A DNA stretch of 35,560 nt from CAYJLC01 sp044426355 (GTDB taxonomy: Bacteria; Bacillota; Clostridia; Oscillospirales; Butyricicoccaceae), in NCBI GenBank assembly GCA_044426355.1, contig JAWXUO010000018.1:1-35560 (forward strand), written 5' to 3'. Position 1 is the stretch's first letter. Every line of letters starts with the position of its first letter. A program made the translations under genes and the position numbers. The notes below the pieces were generated by a model that was not told the DNA's origin, ran no database searches, and was given only the letters and a program-made list of their open reading frames with translations. Positions 1 to 6,693 of the stretch are shown here, in pieces.

Positions 1-973
1 CAAAAGGATTATCTGGGTCACTTGTTATATTTTTAAAAACTTCGCTTTTAGGTGTAGTTTTTGTTTTATTAGTATTAAACACTACATCTACTCCATCAGG
101 TAAATCGTCAGAATATACAGCCATACCTTTTATGTATTTCGCATCATCTACTAAAATCCTAACTTGTGCATAACTTGAATTACCTAATGATAAATCATCA
201 ACACCTCTTCTAATCTCTACAACTCCATCTTTTTCGATACCACCATCTTCTGCATATCTTATTGAAACTCTATTTGAAGTTAGACTTTTAGGATATACGA
301 AAGTATCAAAAGTTGCTCCCGAGTCGTGAGAAGTATAATCTCTAACAGAATGTACATTTTGAAAATCATAAATTGCTTTATGTTCTGTACCGGGTGGACA
401 AATAACTTTAATGTTTGTTTGTTTTCCGGGATTTGTTATTTGTGGAACACCTCCACCATAAACAGGATAACCCTCTGTTTCTAAAATATAAAGTGCTTGA
501 TTTAGTTTTTCTTTTGAAATTCCAAGTTCACGCTCAACACCTGTACCAACGTCAATCATACCTTTTTTGTTAATTTGATCTCTCAAAAAATCAGCAGTTG
601 TTTTGGCTTGGTTCATTCGAGCTTCTGTGTTTTCGTTCAACAATGTACGAACAGATGAGTCATTAGTATATCCCATTTTTTCGGCAATGTCATTTAAACT
701 ATAGCCTTTTTCTCTAAGACCACGAGCTGTAGCAACATCTATAGTTCTTCTCTCATCTTTAGCAAGCGACCTTTGAGTTCTATATTGAGTAGTTGTTAGA
801 CCCATTGATTTTGCTATTTCGGTATCATTAAGACCACTTTTTTTAAGTTCATCTACACGACTTAAAAAATCCCCACTACGTTGATATGGCGTTCCACCTG
901 ACCCCCATGGGTATCTTCCAGAACGCTTTGACATTCCATAATGTCGTAATATGTCTTCTGCTATTTTATTCAT
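1..973 (-). CDS. Probable phage structural protein with N-terminal HTH-like repeats (partial)
   Basis: The reading frame starts at ATG 973 and is open to the window edge, giving 324 residues of a longer protein. The N-terminus holds a RYPWGSGG motif (about residues 21-28). Two helix-turn-helix-like segments follow at about residues 38-75 and 81-117, each with a spaced 'E/DIA..MG' signature. The rest is a mixed region without a motif I recognise. The start codon directly follows the stop of the upstream nuclease gene, with GAGG upstream, so translation is probably coupled. From memory, proteins with this N-terminus occur near head genes in Firmicutes gut phages, which is why I call it structural; a DNA-binding role cannot be excluded. 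Confidence 0.5.
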   Translation of the reverse strand, partial: MNKIAEDILRHYGMSKRSGRYPWGSGGTPYQRSGDFLSRVDELKKSGLNDTEIAKSMGLTTTQYRTQRSLAKDERRTIDVATARGLREKGYSLNDIAEKMGYTNDSSVRTLLNENTEARMNQAKTTADFLRDQINKKGMIDVGTGVERELGISKEKLNQALYILETEGYPVYGGGVPQITNPGKQTNIKVICPPGTEHKAIYDFQNVHSVRDYTSHDSGATFDTFVYPKSLTSNRVSIRYAEDGGIEKDGVVEIRRGVDDLSLGNSSYAQVRILVDDAKYIKGMAVYSDDLPDGVDVVFNTNKTKTTPKSEVFKNITSDPDNPF

Positions 974-1531
974 TTACATATCCTCAACTTTTACTTTATT
1001 GATTATTTTATTAAATGTTATAATTTTATCCATTATTGGTATTATATCTTCTGCGGTTGGTTTGTGATATAATATTTCATCTAACTGATAAATTCTAAGT
1101 TCTATATCTATTTCTGATGGTTTCACGTTGTATTCTAAACAAAAAAGAGCAGTATATATCTCTAATTGTTCCATGTGAGCAGGCGATACTCCAGTTTTCA
1201 AATCGTGTATTCGCAACAAATTATTTCTAAAAGATATAGCGTCTGCTGTACCAAAACAATTATCCGAATAATATAAAACTTGCTCTGTTTTCATTTTATA
1301 TCCAATCGCATCATTTACGTACATATTTAGCGTTTTTTTTGCTCTAGGTAATTTGATATTATTATCTATTAACTTAGATGCTATATCGTGTAGTTCTGTA
1401 CCTTTTTGAACAGCTAAATGTTTAGAATATACATCTGCTATTTTTTCTTCGCTATAACGCACCCAATGATATTTACTAGCACTAAGAAATGCGTGTCTAC
1501 CTTCGATTGCGAAATGTTTGTTGAAGTTCAT
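974..1531 (-). CDS. RecB/Cas4-like PD-(D/E)XK nuclease
   Basis: A 185-residue protein from the ATG preceded by AAGGAGGAGG; an upstream TTG in frame is less likely. The C-terminal half has the arrangement of RecB-family nucleases: FGTADAISF, then LLRIHDLKTG (the D...DxK core) and a following EQLEIYTAL helix with the conserved Gln and Tyr. Such phage exonucleases process double-stranded ends in recombination or genome maturation. It overlaps the VRR-NUC gene by about 35 bp and abuts the next gene, so the three are probably co-translated. The fold assignment is by motif reading. Confidence 0.6.
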   Translation of the reverse strand: MNFNKHFAIEGRHAFLSASKYHWVRYSEEKIADVYSKHLAVQKGTELHDIASKLIDNNIKLPRAKKTLNMYVNDAIGYKMKTEQVLYYSDNCFGTADAISFRNNLLRIHDLKTGVSPAHMEQLEIYTALFCLEYNVKPSEIDIELRIYQLDEILYHKPTAEDIIPIMDKIITFNKIINKVKVEDM

Positions 1532-1802
1532 ATAATACCTCCTCCTTATTTTCTGGATATACAAATCTCGAAAAAGACATCGTATTCATTCGATGTACAT
1601 AGTAATCTTGATTTGGTTGTTTTTTTGCGTTTTTGTTTCTTTTGCATTCTAAGGTGGCCCATGTGTCACCATGCAAAATTAAAAGGTCTGGTATACCTTG
1701 TTTGTGTTCCATCTTAATGACCATGCAATCGGGATAGAGTTTTTCTATCTCGTTTTTTAATTTATCTTGAAATCCACTTTCAAGTCGTGAGCTTCTAGCC
1801 AT
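1497..1802 (-). CDS. VRR-NUC domain nuclease
   Basis: About 101 residues. The motif series GIPDLLIL, then WATLECKR and a downstream Gln-rich stretch with Tyr fits the VRR-NUC branch of the PD-(D/E)XK superfamily, the single-domain phage nucleases proposed to act on branched DNA. Two consecutive ATG codons (1805 and 1802) follow AAAGGTGG; I chose the second for its better spacing. The gene is the first behind a 26-bp repeated motif (1861-1886), itself just after a terminator, so it probably begins a transcription unit that runs off the left edge. Confidence 0.7.
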   Translation of the reverse strand: MARSSRLESGFQDKLKNEIEKLYPDCMVIKMEHKQGIPDLLILHGDTWATLECKRNKNAKKQPNQDYYVHRMNTMSFSRFVYPENKEEVLYELQQTFRNRR

Positions 1803-1860
1803 CATAAACCACCTTTCTTCATAAAAAATAAAAAGAAAAAGCATATAATCACTTTCTCTT

Positions 1861-1886
1861 CATAAAAGGGTATGTTTTTTTGGCGT
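1861..1886 (-). promoter_or_regulatory. 26-bp phage motif, copy 1
   Basis: Read on the minus strand it begins ACGC, has CA at positions 13-14 and ends TTTTATG. It is the most divergent copy at the 3' end (TTTTATG against CTATTATG). It lies directly after a terminator T-run and 55 bp before the VRR-NUC gene start. Confidence 0.6.
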
Positions 1887-1919
1887 AAAAAAACTCACAC
1901 CATTTTTAAGTGTGAGTTT
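1884..1919 (-). terminator. Rho-independent terminator
   Basis: A perfect 10-bp stem (1891-1900 with 1910-1919) followed on the minus strand by a T-run. It ends the zinc-ribbon gene 1930-2313. Confidence 0.85.
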
Positions 1920-1929
1920 CAGTATTTTA

Positions 1930-2313
1930 TTAATCGTTGTATATTTTACAACTACTTATGCAATTTGGCCACGGACCTCCACAATCACCACAACCTCGTG
2001 GTATCGTGTCGTCTTCAAATAATAAATGGTTTGTTTCATTCTCATAGTTAAGTTTAGAATATATTTTTTCTTCAGAAACATTGCTTTGACAAAACGGACA
2101 AATCCACTTTCCATCTAAACTATCTAATATGCCAATTTCAAAATCCATATATTCATCACATTCTTTACATTTGACGAATAAAGGTATGTCGTCGGTATTT
2201 CTCTTATTCATCTCGATATTTTCAAAATCATATATCAATTTAGAATTACTTAGTCGTCCTTTGAAATATGTAAATTCAAATCCTGACTTTAATATTTTAT
2301 CTCGTATATTCAT
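1930..2313 (-). CDS. Small cysteine-rich phage protein (zinc-ribbon-like)
   Basis: A 127-residue protein; the start is set by AGGAGG four bases before ATG 2313. A CKEC pair and, about 35 residues later, a CPFC pair form a probable four-cysteine zinc site. The C-terminus adds a second cysteine group, GCGDCGGPWPNC then SSC, ending in KIYND. I do not recognise the family. It is the last gene before a strong terminator and follows a tiny membrane protein gene. A nucleic-acid-binding or adaptor role is only a guess from the cysteine pattern. Confidence 0.6.
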   Translation of the reverse strand: MNIRDKILKSGFEFTYFKGRLSNSKLIYDFENIEMNKRNTDDIPLFVKCKECDEYMDFEIGILDSLDGKWICPFCQSNVSEEKIYSKLNYENETNHLLFEDDTIPRGCGDCGGPWPNCISSCKIYND

Positions 2314-2350
2314 AGAACCTCCTAACGTCAAAAGGTTCGTTTATTTAACA

Positions 2351-2461
2351 CTAGCTATTTTTTCTTAAAAACTTAAATAATAACCACCATAGCCATAAAC
2401 CACCTGTTACACATACTAAAATTATATCAATTATAAATTTTCCTAAACCATATTTTTTCAT
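2351..2461 (-). CDS. Tiny single-span phage membrane protein
   Basis: A 36-residue frame starting MKKYGLGKF and ending KFLRKNS, with AGGAGG seven bases before the ATG. The middle is one hydrophobic segment (about residues 9-29) with a GGLWLWW core flanked by basic ends. Short proteins of this exact layout are, from memory, frequent in Firmicutes phages and their function is unknown. It lies 11 bp downstream of the singly promoted gene 2473-3522 and may be co-transcribed with it. Confidence 0.65.
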   Translation of the reverse strand: MKKYGLGKFIIDIILVCVTGGLWLWWLLFKFLRKNS

Positions 2462-2472
2462 TGTTATCCTCC

Positions 2473-3522
2473 TTATTGTTTAATATAAATTTCTTTATTT
2501 TTAGTTATAACATATTCTGTTGTTGAAACCTTGTCTAAAATATCCATAACTACGCTCAACATAGGGTGTGTCGCATCTATGTCTTCTACAAAAGCATCTA
2601 CTTTCATTTTATTTTCAATGAACTTCTCGTTTTTGTCCCATTTCTTATTTTTATGATTATTAATAAACATACTTAAAGCCGAAAAACATATCATACTTCT
2701 TTTTTCACATTTTCCGAAATATGTTTCGATATCATTTTTGATATAGTTTATATATTCGGTATCGAAATTTTGAGAATAATATAATTCGAGCAAACCGCTC
2801 ATACCATATAAATGCATTGAAAGTTCTAAACTATCTTTTATTTGAAAAGCATTATTTATTAAACCGTTCAAATCATCAATTTCTTTTGAATTAATAATTG
2901 AATTTAAATCGCTTAAATAAAACTCTATATTTTTCATAGCTACTTTTTTAGATTGTTGTAAATTTATAAGAGTGGCATTTTTTTGAGTTTCGTTATTCAT
3001 AATAGACATATAGTTAGAATGAGCATATCTTGTAAAACTCACTTCAGATATTAATTCTGCTTTTTTATCGCCGTATAAAAACTCTAAGATACGGTCTATG
3101 TTTGAACTTAGCATTTTTAATTCTTTAGTTATATTTGAAAGATGGTATTGTCCTGTCGCCATCGACAATGCTGTAAATCCACCTAACACCATAGCTTGGC
3201 TCGCTACTGGAACTAACGATGCTGTCCCTACAATTTTACTACCATCAACAATAGTTGTACTATATCCACCTTGAGTTAGTTTCATTAAAGTTTGTGGTAA
3301 GTTATTTGGAAATTTAACAACATACGATTGAGCTAATGTTTGTGTCGCCATCGCTGACGGTATATATTGCATTAAATTATTTACGCTGGTTTGTTGCATT
3401 TTTGACAGGTTCATTTTATGGTATGTATTATCTATACCATTTTCGCATGGTATAATTTCTAAATCCTCATTTTCTAAAAGAATTGATAAAATATCTTTAC
3501 TATATACTTCGTTGTCATTCAT
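2473..3522 (-). CDS. Uncharacterised helical, membrane-associated protein with its own promoter (moron candidate)
   Basis: A 349-residue protein of unrecognised family. The start is the ATG eight bases after AAGGGG; an in-frame TTG two codons upstream is not favoured. It has a polar N-terminus, a hydrophobic Ala/Gly-rich segment at about 97-122 that could span or insert in the membrane, and then a long, mostly helical hydrophilic C-terminal region. It differs from its neighbours in having a consensus sigma-A promoter directly upstream (3561-3588) and an adjacent repeat-rich region. That is the usual setting of lysogeny-expressed accessory (moron) genes, such as superinfection exclusion or defence genes. 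The function is inferred from setting only. Confidence 0.6.
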   Translation of the reverse strand: MNDNEVYSKDILSILLENEDLEIIPCENGIDNTYHKMNLSKMQQTSVNNLMQYIPSAMATQTLAQSYVVKFPNNLPQTLMKLTQGGYSTTIVDGSKIVGTASLVPVASQAMVLGGFTALSMATGQYHLSNITKELKMLSSNIDRILEFLYGDKKAELISEVSFTRYAHSNYMSIMNNETQKNATLINLQQSKKVAMKNIEFYLSDLNSIINSKEIDDLNGLINNAFQIKDSLELSMHLYGMSGLLELYYSQNFDTEYINYIKNDIETYFGKCEKRSMICFSALSMFINNHKNKKWDKNEKFIENKMKVDAFVEDIDATHPMLSVVMDILDKVSTTEYVITKNKEIYIKQ

Positions 3523-3560
3523 ATTCAAAACCCCTTATTTATATTCGTATTTATATTATA

Positions 3561-3588
3561 ATTATACCATATCGACAGCTTTTGTCAA
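3561..3588 (-). promoter_or_regulatory. Sigma-A promoter of gene 2473-3522
   Basis: On the minus strand TTGACA (3583-3588), a 16-bp spacer and TATAAT (3561-3566): both hexamers are perfect, which is unusual among the phage genes here. It suggests transcription by unmodified host polymerase, probably in the lysogen. Confidence 0.8.
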
Positions 3589-3602
3589 TCATTGGTCAAA
3601 AA

Positions 3603-3922
3603 CCCACTTTATTTTTGTTTGTTTATTATATATTTAATATTTTTTATCACAATTAATAGAAGAAAAAAGTGGGTAAGTGGGCAGAATAACACAAAATATA
3701 TCTTTTTGTCAATAAATACCCCTTTTTCGACCCTGAAAACACTATTTTCTTCTCAAAACTATACTTTTAAAAGCCCACTTTCAGTTTGTAAAAGTGGGCA
3801 AAAAGTGGGCAAATGGCCATATTTATTACGATTTTACGCATTTAAACCAACTAAATGTATATAAAATATATAACTTTTTTCGTAAAAATAGAAAAACCCA
3901 CTTTTCAAAAAATAAAAGTGGG
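3603..3922. repeat. Cluster of CCCACTTT / AAAGTGGG repeats (candidate origin or operator array)
   Basis: No credible gene lies between 3523 and 3922. Eight copies of the octamer or its complement (one a 7-base match) occur at 3603, 3666, 3675, 3774, 3791, 3802, 3898 and 3915. Two form perfect hairpins: GCCCACTTT at 3773-3781 with 3791-3799, and an 11-bp stem at 3896-3906 with 3914-3924. A ninth copy is at 3986-3993 inside the next gene. The stretch between 3820 and 3890 is very AT-rich. The arrangement resembles iterons with an AT-rich element, or a clustered repressor operator next to the promoter at 3561-3588. Confidence 0.6.
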
Positions 3923-3924
3923 TT
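3893..3924 (-). terminator. Terminator after the DUF5664-like gene
   Basis: An 11-bp stem AACCCACTTTT with its complement, with a short T-run on the minus strand; the stop codon of 3923-4276 lies in the stem. It uses the same octamer as the repeat cluster. Confidence 0.65.
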
Positions 3925-4276
3925 AAGAGTTAGCCATATAATTTAAAAACATTGCGTTACATAAGACGTGTTCGATATGTTTAAACCCACTTTCTGCATC
4001 AACACTATCAGGGTCTTTCATATATTCTACAAAATGCCTAAGTAATGCTCCTACGTATCTTTCTCTTTCAATGCCTTGCCAAGAATTAGCACTATATTTT
4101 TCAGCACCGAAAGTAAGAACTCTACCAAGAGCCTCGTACGTAATAGGTGGAATTAAATCCAATCTAAGTTTACCAGCATCATATTTTAACGACGTCGTAT
4201 TTTGCGTTTTTTTACTATCAAGAATGCCGAACATCTTACCTACTTCTTTGCTTATATAATCGTCTGATTTACTCAT
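3923..4276 (-). CDS. dATP/dGTP diphosphohydrolase-like protein (DUF5664, MazG/HisE-like fold)
   Basis: A 117-residue protein with the family's ordered motifs: KYDAGKLRLDLIPP (about 31-44), FGAEKYSANSW (about 56-66), the RHFVEYMKDPD helix and the metal-binding AESGFKHIEHVLCNA near the C-terminus. Related phage enzymes hydrolyse dNTPs to dNMP and pyrophosphate and so shape the nucleotide pool. With the dCMP deaminase and the ThyX-like protein it makes a third nucleotide-metabolism gene in this phage. ATG follows GAGGAGG and overlaps the end of the upstream membrane-protein gene by eight bases. Confidence 0.75.
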   Translation of the reverse strand: MSKSDDYISKEVGKMFGILDSKKTQNTTSLKYDAGKLRLDLIPPITYEALGRVLTFGAEKYSANSWQGIERERYVGALLRHFVEYMKDPDSVDAESGFKHIEHVLCNAMFLNYMANS

Positions 4277-4460
4277 TTATTTCCTCCTCATTCATAAAAA
4301 CATCTTCTTTACAAAAGAACATAGGCATACCTAACATTAACAAAAATAAGAATGCCGTACCATCATTATCTATAAATGTGGTCACAGCACCTAAACTTAT
4401 TAAACTTAAAGCTCCTAATTTATTTTTTAATAGTTTTTTACTCCAAAATTTATTTTTCAT
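4269..4460 (-). CDS. Small two-span membrane protein
   Basis: 63 residues from the ATG preceded by GGAG nine bases upstream. A basic N-terminus (about 1-16) is followed by two hydrophobic stretches, about 17-33 and 38-52, and an acidic tail. No family recognised. Its end overlaps the start of 3923-4276, implying coupled translation. Confidence 0.55.
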   Translation of the reverse strand: MKNKFWSKKLLKNKLGALSLISLGAVTTFIDNDGTAFLFLLMLGMPMFFCKEDVFMNEEEINE

Positions 4461-4473
4461 AATAATTTTCTCC

Positions 4474-4506
4474 AAAAAATAAGAGCCTAGAATATAATCT
4501 CAGCTC
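4474..4506 (-). terminator. Terminator after gene 4523-4756
   Basis: A stem with GAGC/GCTC at its base and one internal mismatch (4483-4491 with 4498-4506), followed on the minus strand by a TTATTTTTT run. Confidence 0.6.
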
Positions 4507-4522
4507 ACTGTGTTTTTATTTA

Positions 4523-4756
4523 TTATATATTATCTACAAAAGTAATTTTACTTGGTAAACATTCGTGTACTGCTCCATCGCTCGTTTCATATAAAGCTAC
4601 ACAATAATATGTTACACCACCCTTGTGACCCCCAACCATAATTGACGGTTCAATTATATCACTCTTATTAACCCATTGATGAAAATAACAACCTGTTAAT
4701 ATTTCACCATTACTTTTAACGATACATTGTCTTAATTTTTTTCTATTCATTTTCAT
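4523..4756 (-). CDS. Conserved small phage protein, unknown
   Basis: 77 residues; ATG 4756 lies five bases after AGGAGGAG (a second in-frame ATG follows two codons later). The sequence reads as a small beta-rich domain, with VKSNGEILTGCYFHQWV and GGVTYYCVALYETSDG, and no membrane segment. The strand pattern is SH3/KOW-like in feel, but no family is recognised. It ends in its own terminator. Confidence 0.5.
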   Translation of the reverse strand: MKMNRKKLRQCIVKSNGEILTGCYFHQWVNKSDIIEPSIMVGGHKGGVTYYCVALYETSDGAVHECLPSKITFVDNI

Positions 4757-4770
4757 TACTCCTCCTAAAA

Positions 4771-4801
4771 AACAAAAAAAGCAGAGAAATTAATCTCTAC
4801 T
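4771..4801 (-). terminator. Terminator overlapping the end of gene 4790-4984
   Basis: A 7-bp stem (4781-4787 with 4794-4800, one G-U) and a long T-run on the minus strand. The stop codon of 4790-4984 is in the stem-loop. Confidence 0.75.
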
Positions 4802-4984
4802 TTTATCTTTAGATTTATGATTGTTACACCATTCTTTACATTTTGGATATGATTTCATTCTACACATTTTACATAACACAGCTTCTCTATCAGGGTGTAA
4901 TACTTCTTCTTCTCTTTCGTATTCAATTAGTTCCCATTTACCATTTTTTAATATCGGTTCTAAAACATTTACTTTTATTTTCAT
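4790..4984 (-). CDS. Small cysteine-containing phage protein
   Basis: 64 residues; ATG 4984 is preceded by AAGGAGG. The N-terminus is strand-rich (MKIKVNVLEPILKNGKWEL). The C-terminal third carries CKMC, then C and C in YPKCKEWC, so four cysteines close together, plausibly a zinc site, followed by a basic tail. Family unknown. Confidence 0.5.
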   Translation of the reverse strand: MKIKVNVLEPILKNGKWELIEYEREEEVLHPDREAVLCKMCRMKSYPKCKEWCNNHKSKDKSRD

Positions 4985-5025
4985 AACAACCCTCCTTAAT
5001 TATATCCATTATATCATATATATAT

Positions 5026-5060
5026 TAAAAATAAAAGACCGTGTTTTACCACAGTCTTTT
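5026..5060 (-). terminator. Terminator after gene 5077-5268
   Basis: An 11-bp stem (5033-5043 with 5050-5060, one wobble) followed by a T-rich tract on the minus strand. Confidence 0.8.
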
Positions 5061-5076
5061 GATTTTAGAAAATTAA

Positions 5077-5268
5077 TTATGATGTTAAAATTCTATATTT
5101 TTCCCTAAGTACATCGTATGCTTCTTGTTCCAATTCTACCTTAATATCGTATTCGATTTTGTGTTTGTTATTTTCTACAACATCAACCATAAAATCAACT
5201 TTCTCGGCATAAAGAAATCTTAAACATATATCCAATTGTTTAGGGTTTTTAGCGATAAAATTATTCAT
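5077..5268 (-). CDS. Small phage protein in a motif-gene-terminator cassette
   Basis: 63 residues. AAAGGAGG eight bases upstream sets ATG 5268 as the start. The sequence is acidic and soluble (VVENNKHKIEYDIKVELEQ), alternating strand and helix, with no recognised family. It is bounded by a copy of the 26-bp motif (5286-5311), 17 bases before the start codon, and by a terminator right after the stop, so it should be expressed as a single-gene transcript. The ribosome site begins two bases after the motif ends. Confidence 0.55.
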   Translation of the reverse strand: MNNFIAKNPKQLDICLRFLYAEKVDFMVDVVENNKHKIEYDIKVELEQEAYDVLREKYRILTS

Positions 5269-5285
5269 AATCAAAACCTCCTTTC

Positions 5286-5311
5286 CATAATAGGAGATGA
5301 TAAATTAGCGT
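5286..5311 (-). promoter_or_regulatory. 26-bp phage motif, copy 2
   Basis: ACGC...CA...CTATTATG on the minus strand, 26 bp. It sits 14 bp after the stop of the ThyX-like gene and almost touches the ribosome site of gene 5077-5268. Confidence 0.65.
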
Positions 5312-5325
5312 AATGGTATTAAGTT

Positions 5326-5976
5326 TTATTCTATATTACCAGTGATTAAATCACTAGCAGGTAATTCCTTTATTTTATCACAAAAATATATCCATTCGTC
5401 TAGCTTATGGTTTTTACGAGAGTGAAATATATTTGATAATACTTCGTAATTTAGCATAATGGTTCTTTTTTGATTATAACTAGATGGTAATAATTGTATC
5501 ATTTGCCACCAAAATTTTTTACTTTTATATTCTAAATATTTATCTCTTTGTTTATTTAAAACTCTAATAATATGCTCTAATACGTTTCGGGGTATCCAGT
5601 CACCCCAACATATTTCTAACTCACCCTGACACATCAAATGTTCGTGTGAAAAATCTTCTAGTGTAAATTCTTTATCTGCAATTTTATGCATGGTAGAACA
5701 ACTATTACAAACCGTACCTACTTTATATGTATCAAATTCTTTCCACCAATATAAAGGAGCTGTGATATCCACATACACGACAATCATTCTCATAAATTTT
5801 CTATGGTCAGTACCTGCTTTACAAAGATTTTTCATTAATTTATAATCATTTTCGCCTATAATAAAACTACCATCTTTTTCAAAACTATCGCTTTTATCCC
5901 AACTGTTCATAGGATTTCTCATTCCACGAATAGCGTGACTAACTCCTACTACTTCTAAATTTTCTGTTTTCAACAT
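5326..5976 (-). CDS. Divergent FAD-dependent thymidylate synthase-like protein (ThyX family)
   Basis: A 216-residue protein, the right size for ThyX (about 210-250). The central region APLYWWKEFDTYKVGTVCNS with STMHK matches the layout of the ThyX signature, where an arginine-rich RHRxxSxNxxSxR loop binds dUMP and FAD, but most of the arginines are replaced here. Near the C-terminus LLPSSYNQKRTIMLNYEVL, then FHSRKNHKLDEW, corresponds to the substrate-binding helix region. If active it would convert dUMP (made by the dCMP deaminase at 17810-18223) to dTMP. The signature loss leaves activity open. GGAGGG lies nine bases before the ATG. Confidence 0.5.
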   Translation of the reverse strand: MLKTENLEVVGVSHAIRGMRNPMNSWDKSDSFEKDGSFIIGENDYKLMKNLCKAGTDHRKFMRMIVVYVDITAPLYWWKEFDTYKVGTVCNSCSTMHKIADKEFTLEDFSHEHLMCQGELEICWGDWIPRNVLEHIIRVLNKQRDKYLEYKSKKFWWQMIQLLPSSYNQKRTIMLNYEVLSNIFHSRKNHKLDEWIYFCDKIKELPASDLITGNIE

Positions 5977-6016
5977 CTTAAAAATCCCTCCATTATTTTT
6001 CTAAATTTGCCCTTTA

Positions 6017-6277
6017 TTAAAAACATCTTTTCATATATGGTAAATGTTTACGAATAGCTACGGGTGCGTTATATTTTGATAATTTATACGGGGTGTTGTG
6101 TCGCACCTTTACTGAAATATTTTGTCTACGCATGCTTTTAACATATTCTTCTAAAGACTCATAGACCATATCAAAGAAATTAAAAGCTTTTATAATCGCA
6201 TTTTCGACGCATTTACCGAATTCGCCAATAGATATGTTTAATTCAGCTAACATATCTGTTAAATCACATAGTTCCAT
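6017..6277 (-). CDS. Small phage protein, unknown
   Basis: 86 residues from the ATG eight bases after AAAGGAG. The N-terminal half is predicted helical (ELCDLTDMLAELNISIGEF); the C-terminal half is strongly basic (RKHLPYMKRCF at the end), suggesting nucleic-acid or protein contact. No family recognised. It lies in the tight run of small genes between the ThyX-like gene and the SleB-like gene. Confidence 0.5.
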   Translation of the reverse strand: MELCDLTDMLAELNISIGEFGKCVENAIIKAFNFFDMVYESLEEYVKSMRRQNISVKVRHNTPYKLSKYNAPVAIRKHLPYMKRCF

Positions 6278-6290
6278 GTTTACAACTCCT

Positions 6291-6509
6291 TTATAGTTTA
6301 TATCTGCTGATAAAATATTCTTCAACCTCTAAAATTTTTTCTTTATAATAAGGTTGTTCCTCAGCTATATATCGACATAAATCTTCTTTATTTTCAAAAG
6401 GTTTTCTCCACGAATTTCCACTCATAACCATATCTAAACTAGATTGTATAGAATCTATAAAATCCCTTGGTGTCCAACCCTCCCAAATATTTCTATTTAA
6501 ATCACCCAT
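6291..6509 (-). CDS. Small phage protein, unknown
   Basis: 72 residues, rich in aromatic residues and acidic in the second half (NIWEGWTPRDFIDSI; EEQPYYKEKILEVEEYF). It abuts the previous gene (stop at 6510). The nearest purine-rich stretch, GTGGAAAA, is a weak ribosome site, so translation may depend on coupling. Family unknown. Confidence 0.5.
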   Translation of the reverse strand: MGDLNRNIWEGWTPRDFIDSIQSSLDMVMSGNSWRKPFENKEDLCRYIAEEQPYYKEKILEVEEYFISRYKL

Positions 6510-6692
6510 TTATTTTCCACTACCCTCCAATTTAGTTCTATCGTTAAGAATATTCCATATTTTTTCTGCTTCATCTCCTAACAAATAATTGATTATAGTA
6601 ACTTCTTGATTTTTTTGTTTTTCTCCTATCATTAACGTTTTCGTTGGTGTATCTCCAACATAACTAACTATTAGCGATTTTGCTTCATTCAT
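6510..6692 (-). CDS. Small phage protein, unknown
   Basis: 60 residues starting MNEAKSLIVSYVGDTPTKTL, alpha/beta in pattern, followed by a helical C-terminus (DEAEKIWNILNDRTKLEG). GGGGGTG lies five bases before the ATG. The stop of the SleB-like gene and this start are one base apart, so the pair is coupled. No recognised family. Confidence 0.5.
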   Translation of the reverse strand: MNEAKSLIVSYVGDTPTKTLMIGEKQKNQEVTIINYLLGDEAEKIWNILNDRTKLEGSGK

Positions 6693-6693
6693 A

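Noticed and set aside
1418..1717. Plus-strand frame opposite the two nuclease genes
   Set aside because: It is an antisense shadow of two well-supported, overlapping minus-strand genes with good ribosome sites.
3592..3864. A 90-codon plus-strand frame across the repeat cluster
   Set aside because: It has no ribosome site, is low-complexity (F/Y/K/S-rich), runs against all neighbouring genes and contains the repeats.
3923..4276. MazZ-type role in a diaminopurine (Z) genome
   Set aside because: The fold is related, but no PurZ, DatZ or DpoZ (family A polymerase) is visible; the polymerase here is family B.
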